Both the position numbers and the translations under genes were made by a program. DNA of 64,000 nucleotides from Actinostola sp. cb2023 (lineage: Eukaryota > Cnidaria > Anthozoa > Actiniaria > Actinostolidae): the NCBI GenBank assembly GCA_033675265.1, contig JAUJYZ010001029.1, forward strand, positions 62,001 to 126,000. Reading direction: 5' to 3'. Positions within the stretch are counted from its first letter, which is position 1. Each line of letters opens with the position of its first letter. Below, one piece after another: positions 13,301 through 23,107 of the stretch. The notes below the pieces were generated by a model. That model searched no databases, was not told where the DNA came from, and saw only the letters and a list, made by a program, of their open reading frames with translations.

Positions 13301-16300
13301 TGTTGTTGTTTTTTTAAACAGCCTTAGCTGAACTGGACTACCCTGTCTAAATATTTGTTAAATAAATAAATAATAAATAAAATAAATAAATTGAGAGTAG
13401 ACTAGCGTTATCTACTAAAGTATCAAATAATAGAAACCGCACAACATAGGGTTTTGTTGCATTAAACGTTGGCAGCCATGAATAAAAAAAGTAGATTGAT
13501 ATAGTTGTGATTCAACTTTCATAGACAATGGACGCGATACCGGTTGTTCAACATGGTGGATATTTCTTTTTTTTTAACTTTTGTTTTTTTTTAAATTTAC
13601 TACATCACAATTACATTACAAAAATGACAGAAATAATAATAATAACAGCTTTTAGAATATGGTGGACATGCCAAACGTTTTGTCAAAGTCATGTTATTAG
13701 TACTTATCAGCCATGCGCAAGGTTTTATATATATTTTTTCTTACTAAGGCAACAAACATAAAAAGCACTAACCCATATCTTTCGTCAAAAATTCGAAAGC
13801 CTCGTTCACATTAGTGGCATACTCTTGGAGAACATCGCGTACTGCTTTACATCGATAAAGGCTGAAGCAGCCCGGGCAACACAGCACTGACCCGAACACG
13901 TGGTTAGCTACCTGGAAAATGGTACCATGATAATGTTATCAGATGAAGCGATATTGCTGGTTTGCAAATGACGTCATGGCGGCCATGTTGGTTCCCGATA
14001 ACAAAGAATTCATCATTAGCTTCTCTCGTTTGTACCAACATGGCCGCTGTGGTCGCTGTCCAGGGATTGATTGCAAACCAGCAATTAGAACAAAAGAACC
14101 AGTTTTTGTTGCATAGAGCTAGTGTGGCAGCACGTCGCTAAATGACAACCAGATCAGTGTGTGAATTAATAGAGAAAATTAGTTGAATTACCACGAAATC
14201 TCTAACCACAACTTTAGCTATGTAACTTCCCATGTTTGATAACTGAAGAGCTATTTGTTTCTGTCCATGCACTAGTGTGGGAGCGCCTCTTAAAATGTTC
14301 AACAATTCACAGGCATACCTTCATGAACCAATGACCAACGGCATAATCGAATATTTGGTACCACACCAATGGACCATTGCCCATCGGGTGCGTCCTTCCA
14401 CACACTGCTCCAATCCTGTTATCTTGTACCATGTAATCGATCAAAGCTTCCATTGATTCATGCGTGAAATAAACATCTGCGTCGGTTGTTAAGATGAAGG
14501 CCTCATCGTCTCCAACTGCGGTTGCAAAGAGATGAAACGTTATATTCTATGAAGGGGTGAAGTGGGTACAATTTGCTTTGCAAACGAGACTTTCCCTGAC
14601 AAGAACCTGAACGGGTTTGAAATGTGCTCAGGGAAAATGTTTTGCTGGGGAATAGTTATGATCAGTATAACACACGTATAGCATGGAATGTTAGGAAAAC
14701 ATATCACCTTTGAGAAGACGCTGCTTGTAATCAAGTACATATGACATGTACATAACTTGGCTCCAACGCTTTTTGTTCTTCACCTAAATTAAAGGTTATG
14801 ATATTTAGCGTCCGTACTCCCGAAAGTGATCTTCTAGAGGACAAATTATGTGTTCCACTTCCCGCGCTAGCAGACAGAGATATGACTCCATATGAGAGGG
14901 CTAGCTTTAAAACTACAATAATTGGGGGACAAATTGCTAGAAGCAAGTGTGTCATCATGAGATAGAGAACATGGAATGGAACACCTTGCTTAAATGTCCG
15001 TGAGGAAACTGGACAAGTATTCAAAACTTGCTTCATGTTTGATCAGTTGTTGGAAATTGTTGTGATGGCGCGGCATTCAATTTGATCTCGCTCCATTATT
15101 GCACGCATATTAGGCATATTTCGACTTGCGTGCCTGAACTTGCATTACCTTCGAGTTATCCTTCATATGAATGGTTATTGGCAAGCCTCCGGGTAATAAC
15201 CAAGAGAGTTGCATTCCATATGGCGTACGAATCTTCCTGGCATCTGATAAATCGACTTTGAGAGTCTTTTTGATAATCGTTGCTAACTGCAGCACGTAGA
15301 TACTCATGACTTCAGCTTTGATGCTCCCATCGAAGAAAATATGAGACTCCACGTGGCGCTTTGCCCTTTGAACATTGTTATCGACATCGTGTAGGGACTG
15401 AAGGAGTTGCTCCATTTCGTAAAGTTCTTCGTGGTACATCGTGGAGCAGATGAAAACGTACGTCTTCCTCGCCAGCTGTTTGGAGGTCACGTGGGAATCA
15501 TCTGTCACTTTGTTTCTTCGGTTGAGAAGCAAGAATGGCTCAAGAAGAGCGCCTGGAATTTTTATCACAGAAAATTGACATTACGCAGATATAGCTAGAC
15601 AACAAAAGCGGTTTTCTCAATAATATGCCGAATACATGATACCTCAAGCTTGGAATCATGTTTGTATCAAACACGAGAAAGTGAAACTGTGTTGAAGTTG
15701 GTATCATACTCTTACCTGTATACGAAGGTAGCCAAAACAAGTGAGAAGCCTTGCCCATGATATATCCCTTGTTAGCCCACACATAGTAACCAGTAGATAG
15801 AAACTGTCCTAGCAGTAGTAGAGCAGTGATTCCAATGAGGTAATACATTGGCAGATCTGGTCCACATGGTAGAGGTATTAACGATGTATTGCATAATTGG
15901 TTCACTTCGATGAAAACCAAAGCCAAAGGTGTAGCCAGAGTTAGTGGCAAAGCAAACGCGAGTCGCTGCGCATACATTGAGCAAGCAAGCCAGGCGGCGT
16001 GGTAGCCTAAGAACGTGACGAACAATTGGACCAGGAAATAATAGAACACAGGGTGACTGACTGTAATTTGACGGAAACCAACTCCAAACATTTCCAGATC
16101 TGCTACTTTTCCGACTAAGCACAAGACTATACATGCTACAGGTGTTGTAAGAAGTTGCACCAACGACATTACCAATGCTGCTTTCTCCCTTGCAGAATGC
16201 TTTAATGTAACTAGGTTGCCAGGTACATTGGTTGAAAATCTGGAATCTTGTGTCCCATTAGTTTGGAAATCTCCTAGAGAAGAGATGTCACCCATGGATG

Positions 16301-19300
16301 CGGACTTTCCAGGTCGAGGAGAAACCTGTTCACGGCATGAAGTAACAACTGCTTTTGTTTGGAGCCGGCGTAGTTTGGGAGACCATGCAATTGATAAAAG
16401 ACCGATTGACACAGGGATTCCGATTTTATTTCGCAACCCGGGTATCTTAAACAAAACGAAGAAAACAATTCAATTTCAATTTTAACAAAGAGAAGAAGAG
16501 AAATAAAGTAAAAATAAAATAAAAACTCAGTCCATTAATCAGTCGGTTTGTCAGTCAGTCAGTTAGTCAGACGGTTGGTTAGTTAGTCAGTCTATTAGTC
16601 AGTCGGTCGGTCGCTCAGTTAGTGTCAGTCAGTCGGTCAGTCAGTCGGTCGGTCAGTCAGTCCATTAGTCAGTCAGTCGGTCGGTCGCTCAGTTAGTAGT
16701 CAGTCAGTCGGTCAGTCAGTCGGTCGGTCAGTCAGTCCATTAGACAGTCAGTCGGTCGGTCGCTCAGTTAGTAGTCAGTCAGTCAGTCGGTCAGTCAGTC
16801 GGTCGGTCAGTCAGTCCATTAGACAGTCAGTCGGTCGGTCGCTCAGTTAGTAGTCAGTCAGTCGGTCAGTCAGTCGGTAGTCAGTCAGTCGGTCAGTCAG
16901 TCGGTCAGTCAGTAGGTCAGTCAGTCAGTCGGTCAGTCAGTCGGTCAGTCAGTCGGTCAGTCAGTCGGTCAGTCAGTCGGTCAGTCGGTCAGTCAGTCCA
17001 TTAGTCAGTCAGTCGGTCGGTCGCTCAGTTAGTAGTCAGTCAGTCGGTCAGTCAGTCGGTCGGTCAGTCAGTCCATTAGACAGTCAGTCGGTCGGTCGCT
17101 CAGTTAGTAGTCAGTCAGTCGTCGGTTGGTCGGCCGGTCGGTCGGTCAGTCAATCAGTCAGACGGTCGGTTAGTCAGTCAGTCAGTCAGTCAGTCAGATA
17201 AATACCTCAAAACAATGTTTAAAACATGATATGTGCGGTGTTTTTCATGGTTACTTACTTCTTTCTGAAGGAAAAGCAACGTGAATCCAGTAATCTGTAG
17301 CCCTGCTGCAACAACAAAGAGAGCGATTCTAATTTTTCCATCTTTGGAATGAAACTTCCGCGCCGACTGATAAACCTGGATAATGGTTGGAACTAAGAAT
17401 AGTCCGGATACAAAGAGTAGAAAGACTTCTGGATGTTGGCCCAGGACTGTGGTCGCATAAATGCATAAATACGATAGACATGATGCTTCGATGAAACCTC
17501 CCACGATGATCTGAGAAGAAAAAGAAGAAATATTTGAACGTCTATCAAGCCTGATTGTTGACCATGCATGAGAGCACTGACATAGGTAACGCGTGCGATT
17601 TTACATCCAGGCAGTGCCGTGTCATCGGTCAGTTCTCATCGGTCAGCTAAAATGAGTTAGTAATAAATATTTCGGGCCAAACGTCACCCGCGTTAATAAC
17701 ATCATCGAAATCTTATTTGAATTTGAATTAATTGACAATCACGCCCCAATTTTCCGCTTTCAAATCTAATGTAGGATCTGACGTGGTAGGTAGGTAGGTG
17801 TGCTGGAATGCTCAGTACTATCATTTTGTGTTAATATTTTTATTTCCTGCATTAATGTCTGTCCCACTTGTTTAGTCGAAAAGAAAAATAGAAAAGTAAC
17901 CCAAGAAAAATAATATTTTTCTATGTTTTCTTTATTAATTTCGATCAATTTTATTATTATTTATTATTATTATATATTATTAAATTATTGCTATCAATGT
18001 CAACTGAATTAATATTCGATGGGTTTAATACTACAGCAGAGACTTATATCTGATATATAATCACGATGGTATTGCTCTAATGAGGGGGGCAATGATATTG
18101 TGACTCATTATTCAGATGGCTAGTTGATTGTCATTTCTGTCAAGTCACGTCAAAAACTGCCAGAAACAAAATTACAACCGTCTGATTAATTGAACTACAA
18201 TATACTATACTGAAATTGCTTTTGAACCACCATATGCAATCTTAAATCAGTTCATACCTTGTGGGTTTTACTCAATATCATTGGTACTGAAAATATCGAT
18301 CTAATTTTAGAATGGGTTGTTGATAGTGGTATTCAAATTTATCATGAAAACAAGTATGTGCATGCAACTGTATCGTAGAATTTTCTCGATTACTAATTGA
18401 CGTCACACGTTCGATTGTTGTTCGATTTTGTTGATGGTGGCATTAAAATGTATCGATGAATATCCACGGAAATTAACGGCATCGAGCTTTCCTTCGTTAA
18501 ACACGATCACATGCTTTTTCTCGATTAAGATTTGACGTCACAGACATTTCTATGTTATTCTTATAATAAAACATCGTTATAATGTGTTAACGAATACAAG
18601 TGTAGTAACTTCAACATCACGCTTTTGAAATTTAGTTAGTGTAAGTTACTTGTATATAGATATAATGTGATAAATGTGTGATATATAATCATAAGATATA
18701 TAGTTTCTTGTTATATACTTACCCATAATACAGCCGATTTCCTCGGCCACGGTTGACTTTTTCGTTTCCCCCACATCGCAGCAAGAAGAGAAATCGCTTG
18801 GGGAACCATCAGGATAATTGTCAGCATTATCACAATGGATTCCCTCTTTGCATCTTTGTTGCCATTACTTCCACTTGTAGAATTCGTAGGGACTATTGTG
18901 CTTGGTATGGAATACTCTCGACCGATGACCAACAGGCAAATTTTGTTTGCCGTGACACAAGCTAGTACCATTATCGCTACCAATATACCTACGATCCACT
19001 TTGTTACTATAATGTACAAATTACCGCATCTATCGTTTTCGCTGTCGTTCTCAGGCTCATCATCTTGAGTAGCGACCGTCAACTCATAGTTCGTTGTACT
19101 TGCGGCAGATAGTTGTGACATTGTTGATGTCTTTCGAAACTCATCTGATTCTTCATCTGGGAAAGGTCTCTGACTGGCAGTGTCATCCTCCGGCTCAACT
19201 GAATCATTGCCTTCATACCAAGTACCACTTCCAGGCTCTGGCAACTCCTCGTAGTCGCCCTCATGGGACCTGTATTCCTTTTCTCTAGTTTCGGAACCAA

Positions 19301-20492
19301 ATGATGTACCCTGATGAAGATCCAGATGTTCATAAGCATATCCTTGATTGAATTGTCCAGAAGTCCGACTTCTGTCACCTTGATCTACAACCTGACTTTT
19401 GCCAATGCCTGCCCTCGATTGCACAGAATCGAGTGAGCTGTCTTTGGAGTTGTTTGGACTCTTTCGGTATCCTTGATATGTGGACGTAGCGTCTCCTATG
19501 TCAACATCGTCCAATTCTTGTCTGGAATATTTCCGCCTTGGTGTGGGTATGGGTATGAAACCGCTATGTGTAGATAGGATATTTGGGCTTTGAGTTTTTT
19601 TCAGAATCCAGTTACCATTTCCAAGTCCTGGGCTCGAACTTCTTTCTGACCAGTTAACAGATTCAGGGCTCGGACTTCTTCTTGCATTAATGACACCTAC
19701 AATGTCCGAGACCTTTCTACCTGGATTATGATTTTGGCTGTGCTCTGCGAGTTTTAAAACTTGTTGCCTTGGAGATCTAGGTGTTGGAGATCTAGTTGTT
19801 GGAGATATAGGAGGTGGTCTGTCATGTTCATCAGAATTCTCCCATATGTTGTCCTTTGATTTTGACCTCGCGCTCGAAAAAAACTCTGAGTTATCTCTTG
19901 ATCTTGATCGTGGCCTTGGAGAATCCGGGTTGTAGTTATTAGAAATGTCTACGTTGTCATTTGATCTTGATCGTGTCCTTGGAGAAGCCGGTTTATTAAA
20001 GTGATCATTAACAAGATCCAATGTTCCTGATCTTGGTTTTGGAAGAGGTGGATGTTGTCTTTCGTTTATATCACCCATGCTGTACCTTGATGGTCTTGGA
20101 GGATATTGCGGAACATCATAGTCGCTATTGGACATTGTTCCTGTACTGTACCTTGACCGTGGTCTTGACGTGTGTTCGTTTGCGTGATTCTCGTATCCTT
20201 CGTATTGTAAGGCAAGCTTTTTGGAAACATTCTTTGCTTTTTGGTAAGACTTATAGTTCATATTATCGTCGGTTTTGAAATTGCTCAATTCTTGTTCGGA
20301 GAATCCAGAGTCTTCGAAATCCCCACTTTCCGTCAGAATATTTTGCAAAGTTCGGTTTTCGCAGCTCTCTTGGTCGTAATATCCTGTAGAATCTGAGTGC
20401 CAAGAAACTGGACTTATCCGATCATTTTGAAATGTTTTCTGCTGTCCTTGTTTGTATTTTCTCTGTCTGTCGACTTCACTTGGTAAACTCAT
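1968..20492 (-). CDS. metazoan chitin synthase, 15 exons
   Basis: Chitin synthase is a multi-pass membrane GT2 enzyme that polymerises GlcNAc from UDP-GlcNAc and extrudes chitin. The exons, in transcript order, are 20492-18723, 17510-17259, 16445-15716, 15552-15149, 14783-14708, 14515-14319, 13911-13773, 13116-12861, 12735-12605, 12340-11987, 10939-10791, 9605-9417, 9205-9077, 7326-7143 and 2299-1968. Every intron is GT..AG and all phases add up to 1,763 codons plus stop. Family signatures are present: CSTMYHEE, DDEAFILTTDADVYF, CGRTHPMGNGP, FGSVLCCPGCFSLYR, GEDRWF, QRRRW and, after the distal membrane segments, SWGTRE. These sites are intact, so the enzyme looks functional. Unusual points are the roughly 490-residue disordered Ser/Pro/Arg-rich N-terminus and the long RS/acidic C-terminal tail. 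A MITE replaced the last five codons and the stop. The start is the first ATG of the exon-1 frame; an upstream non-coding exon cannot be excluded. The two weak GTAAAT donors (exons 12 and 14) are the least certain joins. Confidence 0.93.
3985..4060. mobile_element. 76-bp near-perfect palindromic MITE, 8-bp TSD
   Basis: The ends are TTAGTCTCCTATGCACC and the inverse GGTGCATAGGAGACTA. CTCTACTG flanks it on both sides (3977-3984 and 4061-4068), as expected of hAT. It shares TAGTCTCC with the exon-15 MITE but has a different interior. Confidence 0.85.
4303..4331. repeat. uninterrupted run of 29 G
   Basis: A homopolymer of 29 guanines in the spacer of the foldback structure. The exact length is error-prone in sequencing. 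Confidence 0.85.
4370..4720. repeat. dispersed CCTAAACAGGGT-type motif
   Basis: TCCTAAACAGGGT or close variants (CCTGAACAGGGTA, GTAGACAGGGTA) occur at least five times here at irregular spacing. Each is a partial palindrome (CCTGTTTAGG on the other strand). The function is unknown. Confidence 0.5.
5020..5077. mobile_element. 58-bp palindromic MITE
   Basis: TAGCCTCCTTTGCAGACG at the left is mirrored at the right around the centre ATGTCGACAT. It is flanked by CGGAAGCAA at 5011-5019 and 5078-5086, an 8-9 bp duplication. Confidence 0.8.
5868..5923. repeat. short tandem repeat of about 15 bp
   Basis: About four copies of GAGGTAGTACTA / GAGATAGTACTA. It is present only in the right arm of the foldback, so it arose after the arms separated. 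Confidence 0.7.
6745..7140. repeat. 390-bp imperfect palindrome next to the exon 14 donor
   Basis: Sequence leftward from the exon 14 splice donor (TTTATCATGTAATTTCAAAAC) is mirrored at about 6770, with the centre near 6945. The outer end sequence of the large foldback lies at the middle of this palindrome, so part of the intron was copied in reverse during insertion or rearrangement. Confidence 0.75.
7143..7326 (-). CDS. chitin synthase exon 14: C-terminal tail
   Basis: An acidic, Ser-rich stretch (VESDEGSSSRHEDSG) followed by an IAITVANYGPVDYNED segment. The proposed donor is GTAAAT after the codon GCT plus G, phase 1, which matches exon 15. Reading on past it would enter palindromic repeat DNA. 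Confidence 0.6.
7560..7592 (-). ncRNA. degenerate hammerhead-like motif
   Basis: On the minus strand CTGAAGA is followed by a stem-loop (AGGCC, loop, GGCC) and then AAAACGTTT. This resembles a hammerhead core (CUGANGA, stem II, GAAA), but GAAA reads AAAA. Similar motifs occur at 23,673, 35,340 and 58,890. Confidence 0.3.
7827..8857. mobile_element. 1,031-bp TTAA-type non-autonomous transposon
   Basis: Terminal inverted repeats GGTATCAGGGTACCCCAAA lie at both ends, flanked by TTAA at 7823-7826 and 8858-8861. A TTAA target fits piggyBac or Kolobok. The interior contains one 134-aa minus-strand ORF (8287-8691) with no recognised transposase motif. Confidence 0.85.
9077..9205 (-). CDS. chitin synthase exon 13: basic/acidic tail
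   Basis: Forty-three codons in phase 0-0 between an AAAATAG acceptor and a GTGAGT donor. It repeats the style of exon 12: a SRDMESESE acidic patch, then a Lys-rich KARKPKPRKK patch. The similarity to exon 12 suggests exon duplication. Confidence 0.65.
9417..9605 (-). CDS. chitin synthase exon 12: RS/acidic tail
   Basis: Residues 1487-1549. Arg-rich (DRIRRDSPRRRDHR) then acidic (DDDSESEESE). The acceptor is TTTCCAG and the donor a weak GTAAAT. Frame continuity with exons 11 and 13 supports it; no family domain does. Confidence 0.65.
10791..10939 (-). CDS. chitin synthase exon 11: GTRE and Cys-rich cytoplasmic loop
   Basis: It completes SWGTRE and continues through a short loop (SKCACCFQICQE) that could be palmitoylated; that is inference. 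Phase 1 in, phase 0 out (GTAAGA). Confidence 0.85.
11069..11501. mobile_element. 433-bp MITE built of AATAAACGCCCC repeats
   Basis: The ends are TACCGTATTTCCTCAAAT and its inverse, with TA at the boundaries. Inside are at least eight copies of AATAAACGCC(C/T)CC on both strands. It lies in the intron between chitin synthase exons 10 and 11. Confidence 0.75.
11697..11841. mobile_element. MITE carrying paired ATGGCGGC-type motifs
   Basis: The ends are TTCTTGGGATAC and CTCCAAGAA. Inside are CACGTGAC, GCCGCCATGTTGG and a TGACGTAAC. A related element sits at 52,443-52,602 and a similar one at 13,953-14,085. Confidence 0.6.
11987..12340 (-). CDS. chitin synthase exon 10: membrane helices, ends at SWG
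   Basis: Four hydrophobic segments separated by a Lys-rich loop (DRKKARAKQVG). It ends in NMTDRSWG with a phase 1 GTAAGT donor inside the family SWGTRE motif. Confidence 0.9.
12605..12735 (-). CDS. chitin synthase exon 9: transmembrane helices
   Basis: A hydrophobic exon containing IVLFIVGGLI-like and ITIGYAIICLFF-type helices of the post-catalytic membrane domain. Acceptor CCCACAG, donor CAAG followed by GTAAGG. Confidence 0.88.
12861..13116 (-). CDS. chitin synthase exon 8: GEDRW and QRRRW motifs
   Basis: It begins GEDRWFCTLMVEAGW, with the catalytic base in the EDRW block, and includes EFYKQRRRW, the hallmark of processive chitin synthases, followed by the first channel-forming helix. 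Donor GTGAGT, phase 2. Confidence 0.93.
13773..13911 (-). CDS. chitin synthase exon 7: acceptor-site segment
   Basis: It encodes FGSVLCCPGCFSLYR, the conserved acceptor-substrate region, and ends before GEDRW at a phase 1 donor GTTAGT. Confidence 0.92.
13953..14085. mobile_element. MITE with TIR ATTGCTGGTTTGCAA
   Basis: Perfect 15-bp inverted ends lie at 13,953-13,967 and 14,071-14,085. The interior has TGACGTCATGGCGGCCATG and an inverted CCAACATGGCCGC. It is in the chitin synthase intron between exons 6 and 7. A lone copy of the end (GATTGCAAACCAGCAAT) is near 30,650. Confidence 0.75.
14319..14515 (-). CDS. chitin synthase exon 6: nucleotide-sugar binding core
   Basis: It carries the DAD motif of TTDADVYF, which binds the metal and UDP-GlcNAc, then CGRTHPMGNGPLVWYQ and the VGHWFMK end. 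Acceptor CCGCAG, donor AAG followed by GTATGC. Confidence 0.93.
14708..14783 (-). CDS. chitin synthase exon 5 (76 bp)
   Basis: A short exon encoding VKNKKRWSQVMYMSYVLDY and a few more residues. KRWSQVMYM is a strong family motif. Acceptor TTTAG, donor AAAG followed by GTGATA, phase 1. Confidence 0.9.
15149..15552 (-). CDS. chitin synthase exon 4: start of catalytic domain
   Basis: Residues 918-1052. It includes LLEPFLLLNRR and YVFICSTMYHEELYEM, matching the conserved start of the type II chitin synthase GT2 domain. Acceptor AATTCCAG, donor AAG followed by GTAATG. Confidence 0.92.
15716..16445 (-). CDS. chitin synthase exon 3: multi-pass membrane region
   Basis: Residues 675-918. The exon starts at IPGLRNKIGIPVSIG after a TTTAAG acceptor and ends in WLPSYTG with a GTAAGAG donor, phase 1. 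It encodes about six hydrophobic helices preceding the catalytic domain, as in animal chitin synthases. Confidence 0.9.
16535..17205. repeat. (CAGT/CGGT)n satellite with higher-order structure
   Basis: About 670 bp of the tetranucleotides CAGT, CGGT and TAGT. Superimposed is a unit of roughly 75 bp marked by CAGTCCATTAG and CGGTCGCTCAGTTAGTAG, repeated about five times with uneven spacing. It lies between chitin synthase exons 2 and 3. Confidence 0.85.
17259..17510 (-). CDS. chitin synthase exon 2: N-terminal membrane region
   Basis: Residues 591-674, beginning IIVGGFIEASCLSYL, form two or three transmembrane helices. The acceptor is TTCTCAG and the donor is GAA followed by GTAAGT, phases 0-0. 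The intron on its 3' side carries the tetranucleotide satellite. Confidence 0.88.
17511..18722. other. chitin synthase intron 1
   Basis: No coding potential beyond short ORFs. Two copies of TTCTCGATTA followed within 10 bp by TTGACGTCAC lie near 18,385-18,425 and 18,515-18,545. They look like a small duplicated segment with CRE-type sites and could be regulatory. Confidence 0.35.
18723..20492 (-). CDS. chitin synthase exon 1: disordered N-terminus plus two membrane segments
   Basis: Exon 1 encodes residues 1-590. The first roughly 490 are low-complexity and polar, with many R-S-P and PRPRSRS-like motifs suited to phosphorylation, and acidic patches near residues 400-490. Hydrophobic segments lie at about 492-525 and 552-575. 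The donor follows TTATGG (GTAAGT), phase 0. The long N-terminus is not needed for catalysis; I infer a regulatory or anchoring role. Confidence 0.85.
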
Positions 20493-21650
20493 CTTTACAA
20501 TTTCGTAAGGGTAAAACTATTCTGTTGTAAATACAATAAATAACAAATTAATCAATGAAGGTAACTGTTTGCGACTGTACTTTAGCGCTTACTCCGAACC
20601 GTTAGCCGTCATTTTAGTGCAAATGAAATATTTGCTTCACAGAAAGACTATAATTATTACTTATTACTTGACATATTGACGTCACAGGAATACTTGAAGT
20701 GGCCGTTAGTTCCGCGTTGCTTCCCAAAGAATGTACCTGAACATACATATATAAGATATAATAATTCATCAAGAATATGTTTCCACGGCCCTAATGTTGC
20801 TGATATTTACCTCTGTATATGATTTAGTAACTGATAATAAGAACACATTATTATTCAATTATAAACATATATTTATGAACAATTCACTTGCGATAAACAA
20901 TTAATCTCATAGCTTGAATTTACGGGAATGAACTCCTGGTTTTGTAAACATTCTTCTATTGATGTTGATAAGTACAAACTATAGCTACAAACGTATCAAT
21001 TAGAATGCATTTCTAGTATAAGGAAAACTTGTAAATTCATTACACCATTGTCTGATGTCGTGGTTCCTTTAATGCATTGAAAATTATTCAAATTTATTTG
21101 TATAAACTTTAGGCAATGTCACACTTATTATATTTTCTATGCAAAGATGACAGGAACGAGCTTCGCGCTCTTGGACGACACGTGTCTAAATAAACTATTG
21201 TATTGTATTGTAGGTCCAATCATAATAATTATAATAATATACATACATTAAATATATTAATTATTATTAATTATTCCTATTACATCAAAAAGGTTTATTG
21301 TTACTGCGACATTCAGTTTTGTAGATCAAACATGAATCAACTGTGACTTCACTAAAATGACGTTAGCTATGACGTCACGTACATGCATGAGTTGAGTATC
21401 ATCTTGATCAACTGTAGTGTTTACAACGTGAGCGTTCAACTCGAATTTGTACTCAGATCAGATCAGGGATGACACCTCCCTGATCAGATACAACACACAA
21501 CTCATGTATGTAAACTGCTTATCAAACGCAAAGAAGCGTAACTTCATGTATAATTTCCAAGATACAAGCAAGTTTCAAAGTGAAATGTTCCTTGGTACTG
21601 CATCCTCGTGTGTTGCGTCAAGCTGAACGTTGATACATATCGTCTATACT
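20493..21650 (-). promoter_or_regulatory. upstream flank of chitin synthase
   Basis: AT-rich sequence with no gene. A CRE-type palindrome, TGACGTCA, lies at 20677-20684, about 185 bp upstream of the ATG, and another near 21,370. No TATA box can be assigned with confidence. Confidence 0.3.
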
Positions 21651-21940
21651 ATGCTATGCTATGCTATGCTATGCTATGCTATGCTATGCTATGCTATGCT
21701 ATGCTATGCTATGCTATGCTATGCTATGCTATGCTATGCTATGCTATGCTATGCTATGCTATGCTATGCTATGCTATGCTATGCTATGCTATGCTATGCT
21801 ATGCTATGCTATGCTATGCTATGCTATGCTATGCTATGCTATGCTATGCTATGCTATGCTATGCTATGCTATGCTATGCTATGCTATGCTATGCTATGCT
21901 ATGCTATGCTATGCTATGCTATGCTATGCTATGCTATGCT
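21651..21940. repeat. (ATGCT)58 pentanucleotide microsatellite
   Basis: Fifty-eight perfect copies without a single substitution. Because 5 is not a multiple of 3, all three plus-strand frames read the same peptide (MLCYA)n and are open; the minus strand reads AGCAT and hits TAG. The perfect array suggests recent expansion. Confidence 0.97.
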
Positions 21941-22261
21941 ATCAGTTCAGTTTGTATATTTTGCTATTTTGCCGAGTTCGATTCCACAGGAAGTGGTTCA
22001 CAACAAATACAAACTGATCGATCGTACGAGCGATGTGTATACAGACTATGAGATCAGAGCTTCAAGCATGAGGGCGAGTTTGATTACTGATTACCCGCTG
22101 AATAAAGATAATTCTACAAAAAATAAATAATAAATTTAAAACGTACTACTTCGATCGGTGTCACAATTATTGAACACCGTGTCAACCATTTTATTCAAAT
22201 TATCCTGTTGTCACTATAATATACACTGGTAGACTTTATTTCCATTGTTTTCTTTTTGTGA

Positions 22262-23107
22262 CTATTTGCAATGCATTGACTATTAGAGTGATTCCAATAG
22301 AGTGCATGATTGCAATAAACCCGTGAAATAAAAATTAGATGTTAGCGTGTAATAGTCAAATAGTCACAAAAGAAAACAATGGAAATAAAGTCTACTAGTG
22401 TCTATTAGTCTACTAACTATTTCACGGGTTCAGTATCAGGCAATCACTCTAAACCTGGGCACTACTAATTAGTTGTCAGTGTTTATTAGATGCAAAGAAA
22501 CAAAGAGAACAAAAGAGTGAGTGTCTAATAGTACTAATAGAGTGATTCCAATAAACCTGGGCATTACTAACTACACCAATACACACTATTGGACACTCAC
22601 TCTTTTGTTTTCTTTTGTTCCTTTGCATCTAATAAACACTGACAGCTATTTAGTAGTGCCCAGGTTTATTGGAATCACTCTAGTGTGTATTGGTGTAGTT
22701 AGTAGTGCCCGGCCAGGTTTAGAGTGATTGCCTGATAAACCCGTGAAATAGTTAGTAGACTAATAGACACTAGTAGACTTTATTTCCATTGTTTTCTTTT
22801 CTGACTATTTGACTATTAAACACTAATATCGGCTAATATTTTTTTCCCACGGGTTTATTGCAATCACTCTATCTCACGCGTACGGGTTTATGAAAACGAC
22901 TCTAATTGCCTACTAATTAGTACTAAACAGCGCTAATAAAACATCACTATTAAGTACTACATAGCACTCTTTATAGAGTGATTCCAATAAACCTGGGCAC
23001 TGCTCTGTCAGTGTTTATTAGATGCAAAAAAAAAAAAAAAAAGAGTGAGTGTCTAATAGTGTGTAATGGTGTAGTTAGTAATGCCCAGGTTTATTGGAAT
23101 CACTCTA
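22262..23107. mobile_element. cluster of nested TAGAGTGATT-type MITEs
   Basis: Two complete copies span 22,538-22,682 and 22,974-23,107, with inverted ends TAGAGTGATTCCAATAAA and TA at the borders. Others (ends TAGAGTGATTGC or TTGCAATCACTCTA) surround them. Interiors share ATGCAAAG, AGTGAGTGTCTAATAG and CACGGGTTTAT blocks in both orientations. TA borders fit Tc1/mariner. The (A)n in the last copy is a homopolymer of about 18. Confidence 0.75.

Noticed and set aside
15772..16134. 120-aa minus-strand ORF overlapping chitin synthase exon 3
   Set aside because: A different frame of the same strand; the exon 3 frame has matching phases and family similarity.
21608..22130. Three overlapping ORFs of (MLCYA)n
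   Set aside because: They are only the pentanucleotide array read in three frames, with no homology or splice evidence.
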